64,000 nt of DNA from Dipteris shenzhenensis (taxonomy: Eukaryota; Polypodiophyta; Polypodiopsida; Gleicheniales): the NCBI GenBank assembly GCA_047967505.1, contig CM106539.1, one strand, 5' to 3'. The position numbers and the translations under genes were made by a program. Positions 44,950 to 55,544 of this stretch are shown piece by piece. The notes beneath the pieces are model-generated. The model had not been told where the DNA came from, made no database searches, and saw only the letters and a list, made by a program, of their open reading frames with translations. Each line of letters begins with the position of its first letter. The first letter of the stretch is position 1.

Positions 44950-46235
44950 TATACCTATAAAACCCACCAGTACTCTCTCATTCTTGGATCTTCCACAGTT
45001 CCTCCGGATTCCCCCAGGAGCCTCCCCTGACCCAAAGTATTAGTAGCCCCTCCAGCGGTGCCTCCACCTCCGGCAGCATGCCCTGGTGTTGTAGCAGCAT
45101 GAGCAACCACACACCTTCAGCCACAATAAATGCAGTCACACAGCGGCTTGAGATAGGCCCACACCAGCCCCAATAACCTGTGCAGCTCTCTCAGCAGCAT
45201 ACACAATAGTCTCCATAGAACCATATCATGGGGACAGATCAGCCATAACCTCTACAGTGCAGTCTCACCCGTAGCCTCAGCCATGGATAGCTTTACAGCA
45301 TCAATGTAGCCCTTCAGTGGGACTTGTGTCTTAAATAAGCCCTCTACAACAAGGAAAAATTGCATATGTACAAGGGTATACCTGGTGATTGCATAGGCTG
45401 AGACCCACAGGAGCAGATATATTTTCTACAGCAGGAAGTAAGGGAGCTTATATTTATGGTTGCAGCTCTCAGGAAGAAAGTGAAGGAGATGGAGAACAAT
45501 GGCAAACAAAACATCATACAGGAAATACTACAGATACACATGGAAGCAGAACCTGCACCACAGTTGGTAACCAAAGTACATGACATGGTTACCAATGAGG
45601 TCAAATCGGTCAAAGAGGAAATCTCAGCAACAATGGACAGCAAAATCAACAAAAGTGAAGTATATGGAGAGGTGCAAGAACAAGAAAAGAGGGTGGCTAA
45701 TGTCTACGCATTGGGGCATGAAGGGAGCCTGGCTGAAAATTTTGATAATATCATATCAGCAACCCCTCAGATTGAATGGGACCTAAAGGATATAACCATT
45801 GTGGCTCCTATTGGGACACAAGCTAAAGTGGTACTCAATAACAGGAAAGCAAGAATCATGATTCTCATGCAAACAAATAAGTTGAGAGGCACCAAGGTAT
45901 GGATATCAGAGGAGCACACCCCGATTCAGCTCAAGATGAAGTCCATAGAATTGAACAAAGTGAAGGACGCTCGCAAAGAAGGGAAATAGGCTGTCTACAA
46001 AGAGGGAAAAGCACTTATCAATGATTTTAAATCCAAACCCAAGGACTCTCAGTCTTAAACTGATGTAATACAGGCTGACTATCTCACCTAGTATCATGAC
46101 GCTAATCTATAACTTTGGAATTGGTTATATGCACTCCCAAGAGACTCTCAGTCTATAACTAATGTTTTGTGTTTACGCTTTTGGTGTGTGTGCTTTGTCT
46201 CATAGTCCTACGAGGGCTTTTGAAGACGTTAATAT

Positions 46236-46238
<3 letters not shown>
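44950..46238 (+). mobile_element. ORF1-only LINE-like element with a (TC)n tail
   Basis: A C/T-rich leader (about 44950-45400) precedes a single ORF1-like gene. This is followed, without any endonuclease or RT, by about 220 bp of 3' sequence (CTCAGTCTTAAACTGATGT and CTCAGTCTATAACTAATGT are related words) that runs into (TC)n at 46239. The exact 5' end is not determined. Confidence 0.5.
45456..45989 (+). pseudogene. L1-type ORF1 protein fragment: coiled coil plus C-terminal domain
   Basis: From ATG 45456 the first ~80 residues are rich in K, E, Q and hydrophobics at heptad spacing (LRKKVKEMENNGKQN, VTNEVKSVKEEISATMDSK), a probable coiled coil. A globular end follows: KARIMILMQTNKLRGTKVWI, EEHTPIQLKMKSIELNKV and DARKEGK. 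This resembles the end of L1-like ORF1 proteins, where a 'KAREEGKWAV' type segment is usual; here TAG at 45987-45989 stands where W would be expected, and coding similarity (AVYKEGKALINDFKS) continues after it. It is unrelated to the zinc-knuckle ORF1 of LINEs A-J. Confidence 0.55.
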
Positions 46239-46294
<56 letters not shown>

Positions 46295-46344
46295 GTACCA
46301 GGTTTTTCACAATCTCATAGACCCATTGGTCTTCCGAAGACTTT

Positions 46345-46388
<44 letters not shown>
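46239..46388. repeat. Two (TC)n tracts with a 60-bp element stub between
   Basis: (TC)n at 46239-46290 and again at 46350-46388. The 60 bases between (ending CTTCCGAAGACTTTAAAAA) resemble the last bases before the first tract (GCTTTTGAAGACGTTAATATTTA), both after a TCTCATAG word. This looks like a second, strongly truncated copy of the same tailed element. Confidence 0.6.
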
Positions 46389-46391
<3 letters not shown>

Positions 46392-47010
46392 CCCTCCCCA
46401 ACTGGACGACCTGCTACTAACCCCGTCATGGTGCCTCTTGTTGCTCGTATCCCGTCACAGCACCTCCTGCTGCTACTACTCTGTCCCAACCCCCTGCGCC
46501 TGGCTCTTGACGTGCCGCGACCCCCTACGCTTGGCCCTTGACCCCGCCATGGCTGCAGCTGCTCTCACGGAGCAGCTGTCTGCTCCAGCCTCCCCTCTTG
46601 GCGCGCGCATAAGCACCCGCAAAGCAGGTCACGGGGACCTGCTACTAGCCCCCACACCCCCAAGCGCCTTCAAGGCCTGCAAGCATAGGCCCAGGGCGGT
46701 GTTCTCAACCCCCACCTAGCCCATAGGGTATTAGGGCTGCTACGCAAGGCCATCCAGCCCTCCACCCATCCAGCAAGGGCTTCAGCACCTAGCAGCTCCA
46801 AACCTGCAAGGAAAACAACAAGATCAAATATTAGGTCAAAGGAAGGACAGAGAAGGATTACTAGCATACTTGAATAAAGTTAGCAAAGATACCATGCCTA
46901 CAAGAGCGAAGTAGAAGACACATGGGGAAAACAAGCTTTGGAGACAACTATGGCAGCCCTCTCTACAGGGACAGCGCATAAAGGTACTAAAAATGGAAGA
47001 GATGTCAGTG
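46389..47010. other. GC-rich DNA without recognised gene
   Basis: C-rich plus strand with repeated CCTGCTACTA, GCCCTTGAC and CGCCATGG-type words. A 93-codon frame (46438-46719) has no recognised domain. Confidence 0.35.
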
Positions 47011-47028
47011 AGTGTGATCTGTGCCTCT

Positions 47029-47400
47029 GTCCTTTGTCGAGTGTGCCGCATCTTGATCTCGGAGTCTCTTCCTATCCTGCTATTTGTTGCCATGCGAGCA
47101 ACATGCTCTGACTCGAAGAACTCTATGATCATACTCGGGGATGGACCAATTTAGGCCCGCTCCTATCTCCGTGGTCTGATAAGACGCTCTCTCTGTCGGA
47201 CCGCCTCGTGCATCTGTCCTCTGTCGAGTGTGCCACATCTTGATCTCGGGGTCTTTGCCTCTCTTGCTATCTGTGGCCATGGGGCAACATGCTCTGACTG
47301 GAAGAACTCTGTGATCATACTCGGGGATGGACCAATTAAGGGCTGCTCAGGTCTCCGTGGTGTGGTGATACGCTCTCTATGTCGAACCACCACGTGAATG
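47029..47400. repeat. Tandem pair of ~187-bp units
   Basis: GTCCTTTGTCGAGTGTGCC at 47029 recurs as GTCCTCTGTCGAGTGTGCC at 47216. The units stay similar through ATCATACTCGGGGATGGACC and CGCTCTC. On the minus strand both read as short related frames (EFFESEHVA / EFFQSEHVA), but no protein family is recognised. Confidence 0.75.
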
Positions 47401-47414
47401 AAAGCGGCCAAGCA

Positions 47415-47665
47415 TCACTGATCTGGGTATGAGATGAGTCTAGACAGACTCTTGACCCCTTCTCGCAAAAGGCAGTGGTATCCTCTACGAATCTCATAGT
47501 AGACTGGGCAATGAAAGACGAAGTGCTCCTCTAATTTGACCTCATGCCGATCACTGGGAAGTATAGATACGACTCTCCCTGGGAATCCCATTTGCTCCCC
47601 TACTCTCAATACGGAGTTGATGCGATGACACACGGAACTATCCAATCACAACACTAAGAGAGTGT
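47415..47665 (-). pseudogene. LINE C-terminal fragment (HF..C..Y type)
   Basis: The minus-strand frame VKLEEHFVFHCPVYYEIR...CLLREGVKSLSRLISYP has the HFxxxCPxYxxIR signature of the zinc-binding end of a LINE polymerase. The style goes with the decayed RT at 8.2-9.2 kb rather than with the zf-RVT LINEs. Preceding cysteines are not visible, so only the tail survives. Confidence 0.5.
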
Positions 47666-48056
47666 GGTAAGTGAATCTGGGTGTGCCCTGGTGGGATAAT
47701 GAAACCCTCCTCAGAAATGTGCACTCCCATCTTAAAAGCATGACAAGTCAAACCTGAATCACATCCGAAGATACATTGCGTGCAATGCCATAAATTAAAA
47801 CAAAGAAAAACAAAGCAGACAGTCCATGAAAGTTCAACAGCCCATCTAGTGGATAATACTTCCAAACAAGACTATCTTCGTTGCATGATTCTACAGGATC
47901 ACTTCCTCAAGATTCATGTGCAGCCCTAGCAAAATTGCAATTCCATATGCATTTCTAGCCTGCAAGGCTCCCTAGGAGACAGGCCTACTTTTAAACTAAT
48001 GAGGATGGTCCAAGTCTCCATCAATTTGTCCGCCAACTAGATATGTGAATTCATAC

Positions 48057-49152
48057 ACCTAGATGAATCCAGGAACATTCCCAAACTCATCCTCTAAAAA
48101 CACAACATAGTGCAGTTTCAATCTCATGAGAGTCACTCACAAGGTTGAAAACCATAAACTCCATCATGCATAGCAGGGACTAGCTACTATGACATCCCCA
48201 CTGACGTCATCAGCGCCCCACAGTGGGTATAGACCATAGTATAAAAATATTCTCTCACACATACAAATCCACACACCCACACATACTTAAGCATCCATTT
48301 ATACAAAGTCTTCGTACTGAGTTTCTGTCGGCACTCCGGAGGTGAAGGGCAGACTCAGCCATGATGAAGGCTAGCACTAAAGGAGAAGGCTAATCAAAAG
48401 GTAGTCCAAAATCTCTTCATTCAAGCTACAACTGCTTGTGAAGTCTAAACATTTTCATTTTAGTCTCTCCTCAACGAGCATCTAAATCTAAATCTAGCTG
48501 ATAGGGCAACGCACCATTTAAGATAGAAAGAATTATCACAATACCAGCAGGCCGCAACTTGGACGAAAACTTCACAAGGTGAAATTTGCATGTCCCCTAA
48601 TACGGCAGAAGCATATACCTAGATGAATCCAGGAACATTCCCAAACTCATCCTCTAAAAACACAACATAGTGCAGTTTCAATCTCATGAGAGTCACTCAC
48701 AAGGTTGAAAACCATAAACTCCATCATGCATAGCAGGGACTAGCTACTATGACATCCCCACTGACGTCATCAACGCCCAACAGTGGGTGTAGACCATAGT
48801 ATAAAAATATGCTCTCACACATACAAATCCACACACCCACACATACTTGAGCATCCATTTATACAAAGTCTTCGTACTGAGTTTTTGTCAGCACTCCGGA
48901 GGTGAAGGGCAGACTCAGCCATGATGAAGGCTAGCATTAAAGGAGAAGGCTAATCAAAAGGTAGTCCAAAATCTCTTCATTCAAGCTACAACTGCTTGTG
49001 AAGTCTAAACATTTTCATTTTAGTCTCTCCTCAACGAGCATCTAAATCTAAATCTAACTGATAGGGCAACGCACCATTTAAGATAGAAAGAATTATCACA
49101 ATACCAGCAGGCCGCAACTTGGACGAAAACTTCACAAGGTGAAATTTGCATA
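48057..49152. repeat. Tandem duplication, 560-bp unit, two copies
   Basis: ACCTAGATGAATCCAGGAAC at 48057 recurs at 48617. The copies stay almost identical through CTGACGTCATCA and on to GAAATTTGCAT (48580 and 49140). The few differences seen by eye suggest a recent event. Confidence 0.95.
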
Positions 49153-49789
49153 TGTGAATTCACTCCATTTGCATATGTACTAATGTATGTCCACAAGTAG
49201 GATGGAAAGCTGAAATCAAAAGAGGCCATACGATTGACACATAGGTCATCAATGAGTTCTTGTGTCAAATGCAAGAAAGAGATGTCTTGTGAATACCGAT
49301 ATGCCAGTAAATGATCGATACACATGCCCTCCAATCAGAACCATCTAGATATTGGTGTGTACTAGCACTACTGGTCTCCTTCAACTACGAGATGCATAGC
49401 TGATCACAAGGCCATCCATAGTGGTCCCAGTTGACATGCATCTATCTAGCCAAACTGTTTGACTCGATCCAGATTAGTAATATCTAGAATGAGGCATTTG
49501 TATGAGCATGTCTCACTGCAAACTCTACTAGGATCATATCATGTGGAGTACACACTTCCCTTGGATCATGCCAGAGAGCATCATAACGGTAAGTCCCTCA
49601 AAGCCAATCCACTCGTCTTTTCTTAGGTCTATTGCCCAAAAAGTGCTTGATATAGGGCCATTGGTCAAACTGAACACACTTCTCTTTGACTCTCTGGAAA
49701 CGTAATGTCTCTGTAGTCTGAACGATGAAGAGAGCCTTTTAGTTAAGTGTGCATATGCTGCCGGTTTCATGTAAAAGGAGAGACGAGGA

Positions 49790-50935
49790 AGCAGCTGAAG
49801 GTCTCATGTCTCTAAGGGTTTGAAATTTTAACCTCTGCGATGCCTTGGTGAACACGTCTACCGGCTGATCTTCATAGAAACAATGGATACATTGAATTTC
49901 TCCCTCTTTGGTTAGATGCCGAATGGAATGACAACAAATATCGATGTGCTTGGCCTTCCCATGCTCTTTTGGATTCTTACAAAAGTATTGTCACAAAAAG
50001 ATCGTAATAGCTTCCCCCTGGACTGCATCAAGTTCATCTAGAAGCCTTCGTGACCATATTTCTTCACAAGGACACTTGGATAAAGCAATATGTTGGCTTT
50101 TGAAGCCACAATAATCTAGAATTGCATGACATAAAATATCATTTTGGAGCGCACAATCAATCCGAGATGGGATTTTAAATAGATGTAGACTCGACTAAGA
50201 ACCCTAATCAGCAATTGCTCGGAGACACAATGAATGAAGACACAGGGAGGCTCGGAGGCTCAGACAAAAAGAGGAAACTATGTCGCCTTCGTGTGTACTT
50301 GTAGAGAAAGATCTTGTTGGCTTTGCCTCTTTACCTCCACTCTAATCCGCATCACAAAATCCCGTGAGGTTCATTCAAATATGACAATTGATGATCCCTT
50401 GTACCTTTGAGATACTTGAAGATCCTCTTCACCTAGATCTAATGATGCTCACCATAAACTAATTGACCAAGCCTACTACAAACCTGATATAATGCCTAGT
50501 TGCTGTCATCAATTCGCTAGTTCCTTGCCGATACAATGTAGCATCTTGGACTTGTTCACTAACAACCTTAAAGGTATTATGAACTATTTTGATTGGACTA
50601 CCTTTGATTGAAAAAGACTTCCCATTCTATCCACCTCAAAATGTAATGCAATTCCTGTAAATCTCTTATGTCGAAGTGCTTCTACAAGTCTGCCTTGACA
50701 TGATTTATCATCTCCCTCCTATGGCTTGCCATAGTCCAATCATCCACATCACCTGTAATAATTGTCAGATTTTCATCTTTCTTCAAAGTATATAACCCCT
50801 GCTCATTTTGATTTCTAATCAATCCTCTTGATATGAAAAACGCACCAATTTTACTATACCAAGCTGCAACATCAATTCCTGAAAGCGAATTTTTCATTAC
50901 CACAATTAGGGCATTCAATAGCAGCATCAAAAGAT
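49790..50935 (-). pseudogene. Decayed Ty1/copia pol: RT and RNase H
   Basis: On the minus strand, right to left: AWYSKIGAFFISRGLIRN and a DVDD in place of the copia YVDD box (50930-50682). Frame-broken pieces of the RT/RNase H link follow: TATRHYIRFVVGLVS, SISKVQG and GFCDAD (about 50570-50330). RNase H end: KHIDICCHSIRHLTKEGEIQ and a QPVDVFTKA segment near 49990-49840. The order matches copia pol. Multiple stops show it is dead. Confidence 0.75.
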
Positions 50936-51404
50936 CATCGCGCTACACTGAATAACTTGCATTGAGCAAGTCACCAAGTATTCCACAGGTGAGACAAAGG
51001 TGTAGGACTGGACTTACAGGACAAAGAAACCACTTTCATACATAGCCTGCCAAGAGCAAATCCATTACAAGCATCGCCCCATAATCATTTTATAACAGTT
51101 CACTCAAATTTCTTCATATCGATGCTACTGCCTGCATATTGCTTTTGCTCCAATGCCAACCAGTTAATGACATGATGCCATTTGGAAACTGTGGAGTTCC
51201 AGGATCAAAAAAACATTCAGGCCACAACCTCAAAATACTGACAGGCAGAAATCCTCATCAGACCAATCCAAACTTTTTGGCTGAAGAATCTTTCATCTGA
51301 GGTCTGTGATTGAGATTGATTTAAATTATTTGAGGGGAAAAAGAAGTAGCAAAAGCCTTTCCAGAAACATAACCATGCAGCCTAACTGAATGGAAGCCTT
51401 CACA

Positions 51405-51830
51405 CAAATATATATATCTCGATAAATCCAGGGACATGCCCAAACTCATCCCTTGAAAACACAACAAATAGTGCAGTTTCAATCTCATGAAGTCACTCAC
51501 AAGGTTGAAAACTGTAAACTCTATCATGCATAGCAAGGACTAGCTACTATGACATCCCGATCGAAGTCATCAGCACCCAATGGTGGGTGTTCATGCTAAC
51601 CTGCTTGAGAAGACTATAGTATTTCATTTTATTCTCTCCTAAAAGAGCATTTCTAAGCAAAAGATGCTTAGAAAAGAAAGCTGATAGGGCAATGCACCTC
51701 TTAAGATAGAAAGAATTTATTGCAATATCAGCAGGCCATAACATGGTTGAAAACTTCACAAGGTGAAATTTGCATGTCCAATAATACAGCAGGAACGTAT
51801 ATCTAGATGTGCCCTGGCACATGCCAAGGC
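51405..51830. repeat. Third, diverged copy of the 560-bp repeat
   Basis: Matches 48057-48592 with internal loss (GATAAATCCAGGGACATGCC, GGTTGAAAACTGTAAACTC, GATAGGGCAATGCACC, GAAATTTGCATG). It lies on the other side of the copia pol remnant and ends about 100 bp before the DHHC exon's donor. It could be an LTR of that element, with the left pair as its partner, but terminal TG..CA borders were not established. Confidence 0.7.
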
Positions 51831-51928
51831 TCATCCTTTTCACACAATACAGCACAAACAGAGGCTGTCTCACAGTTAAGGAATACAAAGTTTGTAATCA
51901 GTATCAAGTAAGAATGAAACATACTTAC

Positions 51929-52231
51929 TTTTCCAATACACTGGCCAACCCATGGACAATGATGGTCAAATCTCTCGACACAGTTATTACATATAGAGCA
52001 ATGTGAGCAGCGTGGGGGTCTGTACAGCATGCATGTATCACAGTATTTCACTTTCACTGTATTTCCATTCACCACCACATCCTTAGTACGAGGCAACCTC
52101 AAGCGTGGAGTCTGCCCTCCACCCCAGTCAGCAGGAGAAGTTACAGATTCATCATCCGGCTCTGGTGGATGAGGGCTTCGTGGAATTATACCAGGGTCTC
52201 TACCAGATGTCAGTAAAAGCAGTACCAGAAC
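51929..52231 (-). CDS. Protein S-acyltransferase, DHHC catalytic exon
   Basis: A 101-codon, phase-0 exon between acceptor GTGCAG (AG at 52233-52232) and donor GTAAGT (from 51928). It starts with the end of a membrane helix (VLVLLLLTS), then [15 protein letters not shown], the DPG motif of plant PATs. The cysteine-rich domain follows at residues ~62-101: [28 protein letters not shown], then [12 protein letters not shown]. The second H-H-C is the catalytic motif whose cysteine carries the acyl group; the other Cys/His bind zinc. All expected residues are present. The N-terminal exon with the first membrane helices was not found to the right within the window, so the preceding intron is at least 11.7 kb. 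The next exon is 44187-43939. Confidence 0.95.
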
Positions 52232-53143
52232 CTGCACAAAACCCATGTGGAACACAATCAAATCCAATGAGTAAAAAACCTCAAGTTTGCTTTTATATAC
52301 CTTAATCAACTGTCTACTGCTTCCAATCTGAATTTTCTAGCACTCCAACAACAAGTACAATTGAGAGTCATAATTCTATCCAAAGCACAATGCCTTGCCC
52401 AAAGGAAAAAACTTCACCTATTGAAGATGACTCTTAGAGTAGAGCTTCAAACAAACATTCCATAGACAAACACGCTTGAGAGGAGCGAAGCACAAGTGAT
52501 CAAGGAGAAAATTGAGGAATGGCACTTCTGCAATGGCGTTCATTAGTTTCCATGATCCTCCACAATTTTGGTTCATGAGTTTTAGACAATTCCAGGAAGC
52601 TTTACAATTCTGCCATGAGCATTGATAATTTCCCAGCTTTCTATGCTTTCTTGTAATCTAACAGATGATGATAATAAGAAGATGCAAATTACAAGAAAAT
52701 TTTACTCTTACTGACTTTCTGATATAGTTTTTTGCTAAATTATTATTAGCCTTCCTTTCTTTTTCTGATTAGAGCAACAAACACTTTGTAACTTTCTTTC
52801 TTCTCACATGTTGCCCATGTGGGTAGTATTTTGAAATTCTTTCTCCTTTCTATTGCCACTTCCTACAATAAGTCATCACTAACTGCAACTTTCATGTTTC
52901 TCACGACATTCTTCCATCATTGTTGCACTTGATGTCAACTACAAAAGATCATCTCATATTGGGTCCATGACGACCCACATGAAATAATAACCCTAATCCC
53001 CCTTGAGCGTTGATAATCACCAACGACCACAGAGCAAAGACATGAACTGTTTAACAGATAAGCATGTAAGTCTTTGAAATTTAGGCATCAATACTATACG
53101 TGGAGGCAACATGTGCCAAAGAAAAGCAAGAAAATCTGCTAGG

Positions 53144-53147
<4 letters not shown>
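52232..53147. other. Upstream intron DNA, no recognised feature
   Basis: Part of the intron 5' of the DHHC exon on the gene's strand. No coding similarity was seen on either strand. Confidence 0.4.
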
Positions 53148-53188
<41 letters not shown>

Positions 53189-53208
53189 TGTGTGTGTGTG
53201 TGTGTGTG
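53148..53208. repeat. (GA)n followed by (TG)n
   Basis: (GA)n at 53148-53184 passes directly into (TG)n at 53185-53208, then the 5' end of the ORF1-only element. Confidence 0.95.
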
Positions 53209-53219
53209 GCGTGTCCGTG

Positions 53220-54170
53220 ATGGAGAGCTCCTCTACCTCCCCCTTCCCTGTCCGTACCCTGTCTGCCTCGCCATCTTCAGTTTCTGCTGTCTCTTCATCC
53301 GTACCAGCCCCGGCGTCCATACAGCTTTCTGATTCAAGGTCCGTACAGCCTGCTGTTTCACTGTCCGTACCTTCTCAGCCTGTCAACTTGCAGTCCGTAC
53401 AGCCGTCTGTACGGCCTGCACCTGCACATCATGTTTCTGTCCCGTCTCCTCCCCCATTTCTTTCCATACCTGTTTTATCCGTACAGCAGCCTGCATTTAA
53501 TGCGCCCGTACAATTCCCTTGTCCTGCACCGTCCATACAGCCTGCTGCCAACGCTTCGTCCGTACAGTCTGCCCTATCTCATGTTTCTCTTCAGTCTGTA
53601 CAGGCTGTACCTAACCTGGCTGTACCTCTCTTTCCCTCTGTACAGCTTTTTCCTGTTCCACCTGTTCATGACGCTTCTTCTTCCTTTCTTCCTGTTGCTC
53701 CCTCATCAGATTCCTTTGTGTTCTCAACATCAGCCCCTCCTTCTGCCTTGCCTTCTCCTGCATGTGTTTTTATTCGGCGGAAGCATGGTGGTTTGGTTCC
53801 CTCGCATTCTTTCAAATCGGCCAAATTGGATGTTGCGGATGGTCCTTCTTCTTCACTCCAATTGGATTTTCTTCGACAGCTATGTGCAGCCTCAGTCACG
53901 GAAGTTCCTACTTCAGGTTCTCCCCTTGTTTGCTCTTTGGATTCTGCCCCAAAGGTCTCTAGTCTTCGTCAGGCTCAGCAGTTTGGGGTGTGTCTTTATT
54001 TTATGGGCACGATTCTCTCTGCAGCTCATCTTCGTCGTTGGGCAGAAGTTGCAACGGGTCCGGATTGTATTTCTTCCTTTGTCTTTCTGCACAGAGGGTT
54101 CTATTATGCTCACTGTTCTTCAACCGATGTGGAGCGACTAGTCAATCGTGCTGGTGTTCTTGGGGGCTGA
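53220..54170 (+). pseudogene. Element I ORF1, N-terminal part with SVQ-rich repeats
   Basis: ATG 53220 opens MESSSTSPFPVRT. The first ~140 residues are dominated by S, V, P and Q because CCGTACAG is read as S-V-Q in frame (about 13 GTAC cores in 53240-53650). A folded part follows from about residue 180 (FIRRKHGGLVPSHSF, FGVCLYFMGTILSAAHLRRW, FVFLHRGFYYAHCSSTDVE), distantly parallel to the FFPGRMPP...RGFFEV stretch of LINE F ORF1. A frame change near 54165 ends this frame; coding continues in another frame. Confidence 0.65.
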
Positions 54171-54199
54171 TTTTTTTGCTTATGCGATGCCCTAGGATC

Positions 54200-54996
54200 T
54201 GTTTCGATCCGTCGGCCTCTCTTCTGACTCACTGTCCGATCTGGATTACCCTCAAAGCGCTTACCTCTGCCTCTTCTTCAGCATCTTCCTACCCTTGCAG
54301 CGCTTTTGGGGAGGCCTTTACATGTTCCGAGACCGGAGTTCTTACAGGCTACTCGAGATGTTCGCATATGTATTTTATGGGATATGGTGCAGCCAATGCC
54401 TTCTTCTTTGGATCTGGATTTGGACATTGCTCATCCCTTGCGCATCCGGCTGCACTTTACTTTTCCTACAGCTTGTTATCGGTGTCATCAGGTTGGCCAC
54501 TATGCTCGTGCTTGCCCTTCTGCTTCTCGATCCATGCTTCCTGTTACTTCCTTACCTGTTCCTCCTCCTTCCCCTCCTATCTCTGCTCTAGCTTCCTTTC
54601 CAAAGCCGCGGAAGGTCGTTAAATCTCAGGCTACTCTTCTTGCTGAGGAAGCTCAGGATCAGTCTATTGTGGAGCATATTCAGCCTCCTTCTCTTCAAGC
54701 TATGGAGTTGCCTGTTCAAGAGGAGATTATACGGGATGATGCACATGTTTTATCTGGGTGATGCTGACATGATGGCTCATGATTTACCAGTTGCAGCTCC
54801 TTTATCAGAGTGTATTGATGATGATTATGTTCCTTTGCCTATGGTCACTGTGCCAGAATCTCTTTCTGTTGACATGCTGAGTCCTGCTTTATCAGATGCA
54901 ACTCCTTTGTCTGAGGATATAGATGTTGATCCAGCTCCTTTGCATCTGATGCCTGTGCCAGAGTCTTCTTCTGTTCGGGATGCAGATGTGCCCTAA
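54200..54996 (+). pseudogene. Element I ORF1, central part with CCHC zinc knuckle
   Basis: In a second frame (54306-54761) the sequence reads GRPLHVPRPEFLQATRDVRI, CILWDMVQP and then CYRCHQVGHYARAC, a CX2CX4HX4C knuckle, with a Pro/Ser-rich linker after it. A third frame carries an acidic tail (LPVAAPLSECIDDDYVPLP, VTVPESLSVD) to a stop at 54994-54996. The frame changes look like recent single-base lesions in one original gene. Confidence 0.65.
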
Positions 54997-55056
54997 ACTA
55001 TGCATGTAAGAAAAATCTAGGGTACTTTTTTAAGCTTAAATTTTTTTGTTAATATT

Positions 55057-55272
55057 TTGGCAAAAATAATTAAGGTTACTTTTCATCCCATGTTGCAACA
55101 GGTTTTTGACCCTGTGATTCAGAAATTTCGGGTGCCAGCTTATATTAAGAAGAATCACAAGGGCAAAAAACATGTGGTTTTTATTGACAGTGCAGTTTCT
55201 TCAATGCATCTCTTTTTACAAAGCAACAATCTTAAACTGGAGGATGTTGTGTTTGATCCTCCTCCAGTTTGA
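55057..55272 (+). CDS. Element I small C-terminal ORF, unknown
   Basis: A 60-70 codon frame (KVTFHPMLQQVFDPVIQKF, RVPAYIKKNHKGKKHVVF, SAVSSMHLFLQSNNLKLED) followed by the 3' UTR. It has no counterpart in LINEs A-J here and I do not recognise the family. It may be the end of ORF1 or a second product specific to this element type. Confidence 0.4.
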   Translation: MAKIIKVTFHPMLQQVFDPVIQKFRVPAYIKKNHKGKKHVVFIDSAVSSMHLFLQSNNLKLEDVVFDPPPV

Positions 55273-55411
55273 TCTTGTAACTTTTTACTTGGCTGTCTCA
55301 TGACTTTTGCTCTGAGGCTTTACTTGTAAATTTTTCCTTTGTACTTATTGGTGGGTTTTTACCTCTTTTTGGGGTTTCTCACACAAAAATATAAGATTTC
55401 ACTTTTAAAAA

Positions 55412-55413
<2 letters not shown>

Positions 55414-55447
<34 letters not shown>

Positions 55448-55477
55448 AATGTGTGTGTGTGTGTGTGGTGTGTGTGA
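55414..55477. repeat. (TG)n tract between element I and LINE J
   Basis: TG units with GGAATG and GGTG interruptions after a 7-base A tract. Confidence 0.95.
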
Positions 55478-55544
55478 GAGCGACGAGAGAGCGTGAGGGA
55501 GGAGGTCGACGCAGAGCCAGGTCCTCGTTCAGCTCCCTTTCCGT

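Larger units (their letters stand above)
44188..51928 (-). other. Large intron (7.7 kb) of the DHHC gene
   Basis: Runs from the donor GTAAGT at 51928-51923 to the acceptor AG at 44189-44188, 7,741 bp. It is filled by an ORF1-only LINE-like element, LINE and copia remnants and a 560-bp tandem duplication. 44190-44940 shows nothing recognisable. Confidence 0.85.
53209..55413 (+). mobile_element. ORF1-only 'half-LINE' element I (~2.2 kb)
   Basis: Bounded by (TG)n at both ends. Its 5' end matches LINE H (ATGGAGAGCTC right after the tract) and its 3' end (AAAATATAAGATTTCACTTTTAAAAAAA) is of the same type as the LINEs. Between them are ORF1-like coding sequence with GTAC words, a CCHC knuckle and a distinct C-terminal part, but no trace of endonuclease or RT. 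Confidence 0.7.

Noticed and set aside
46438-46719. 93-codon GC-rich plus-strand frame
   Set aside because: Composition-driven; no domain and no supporting context.
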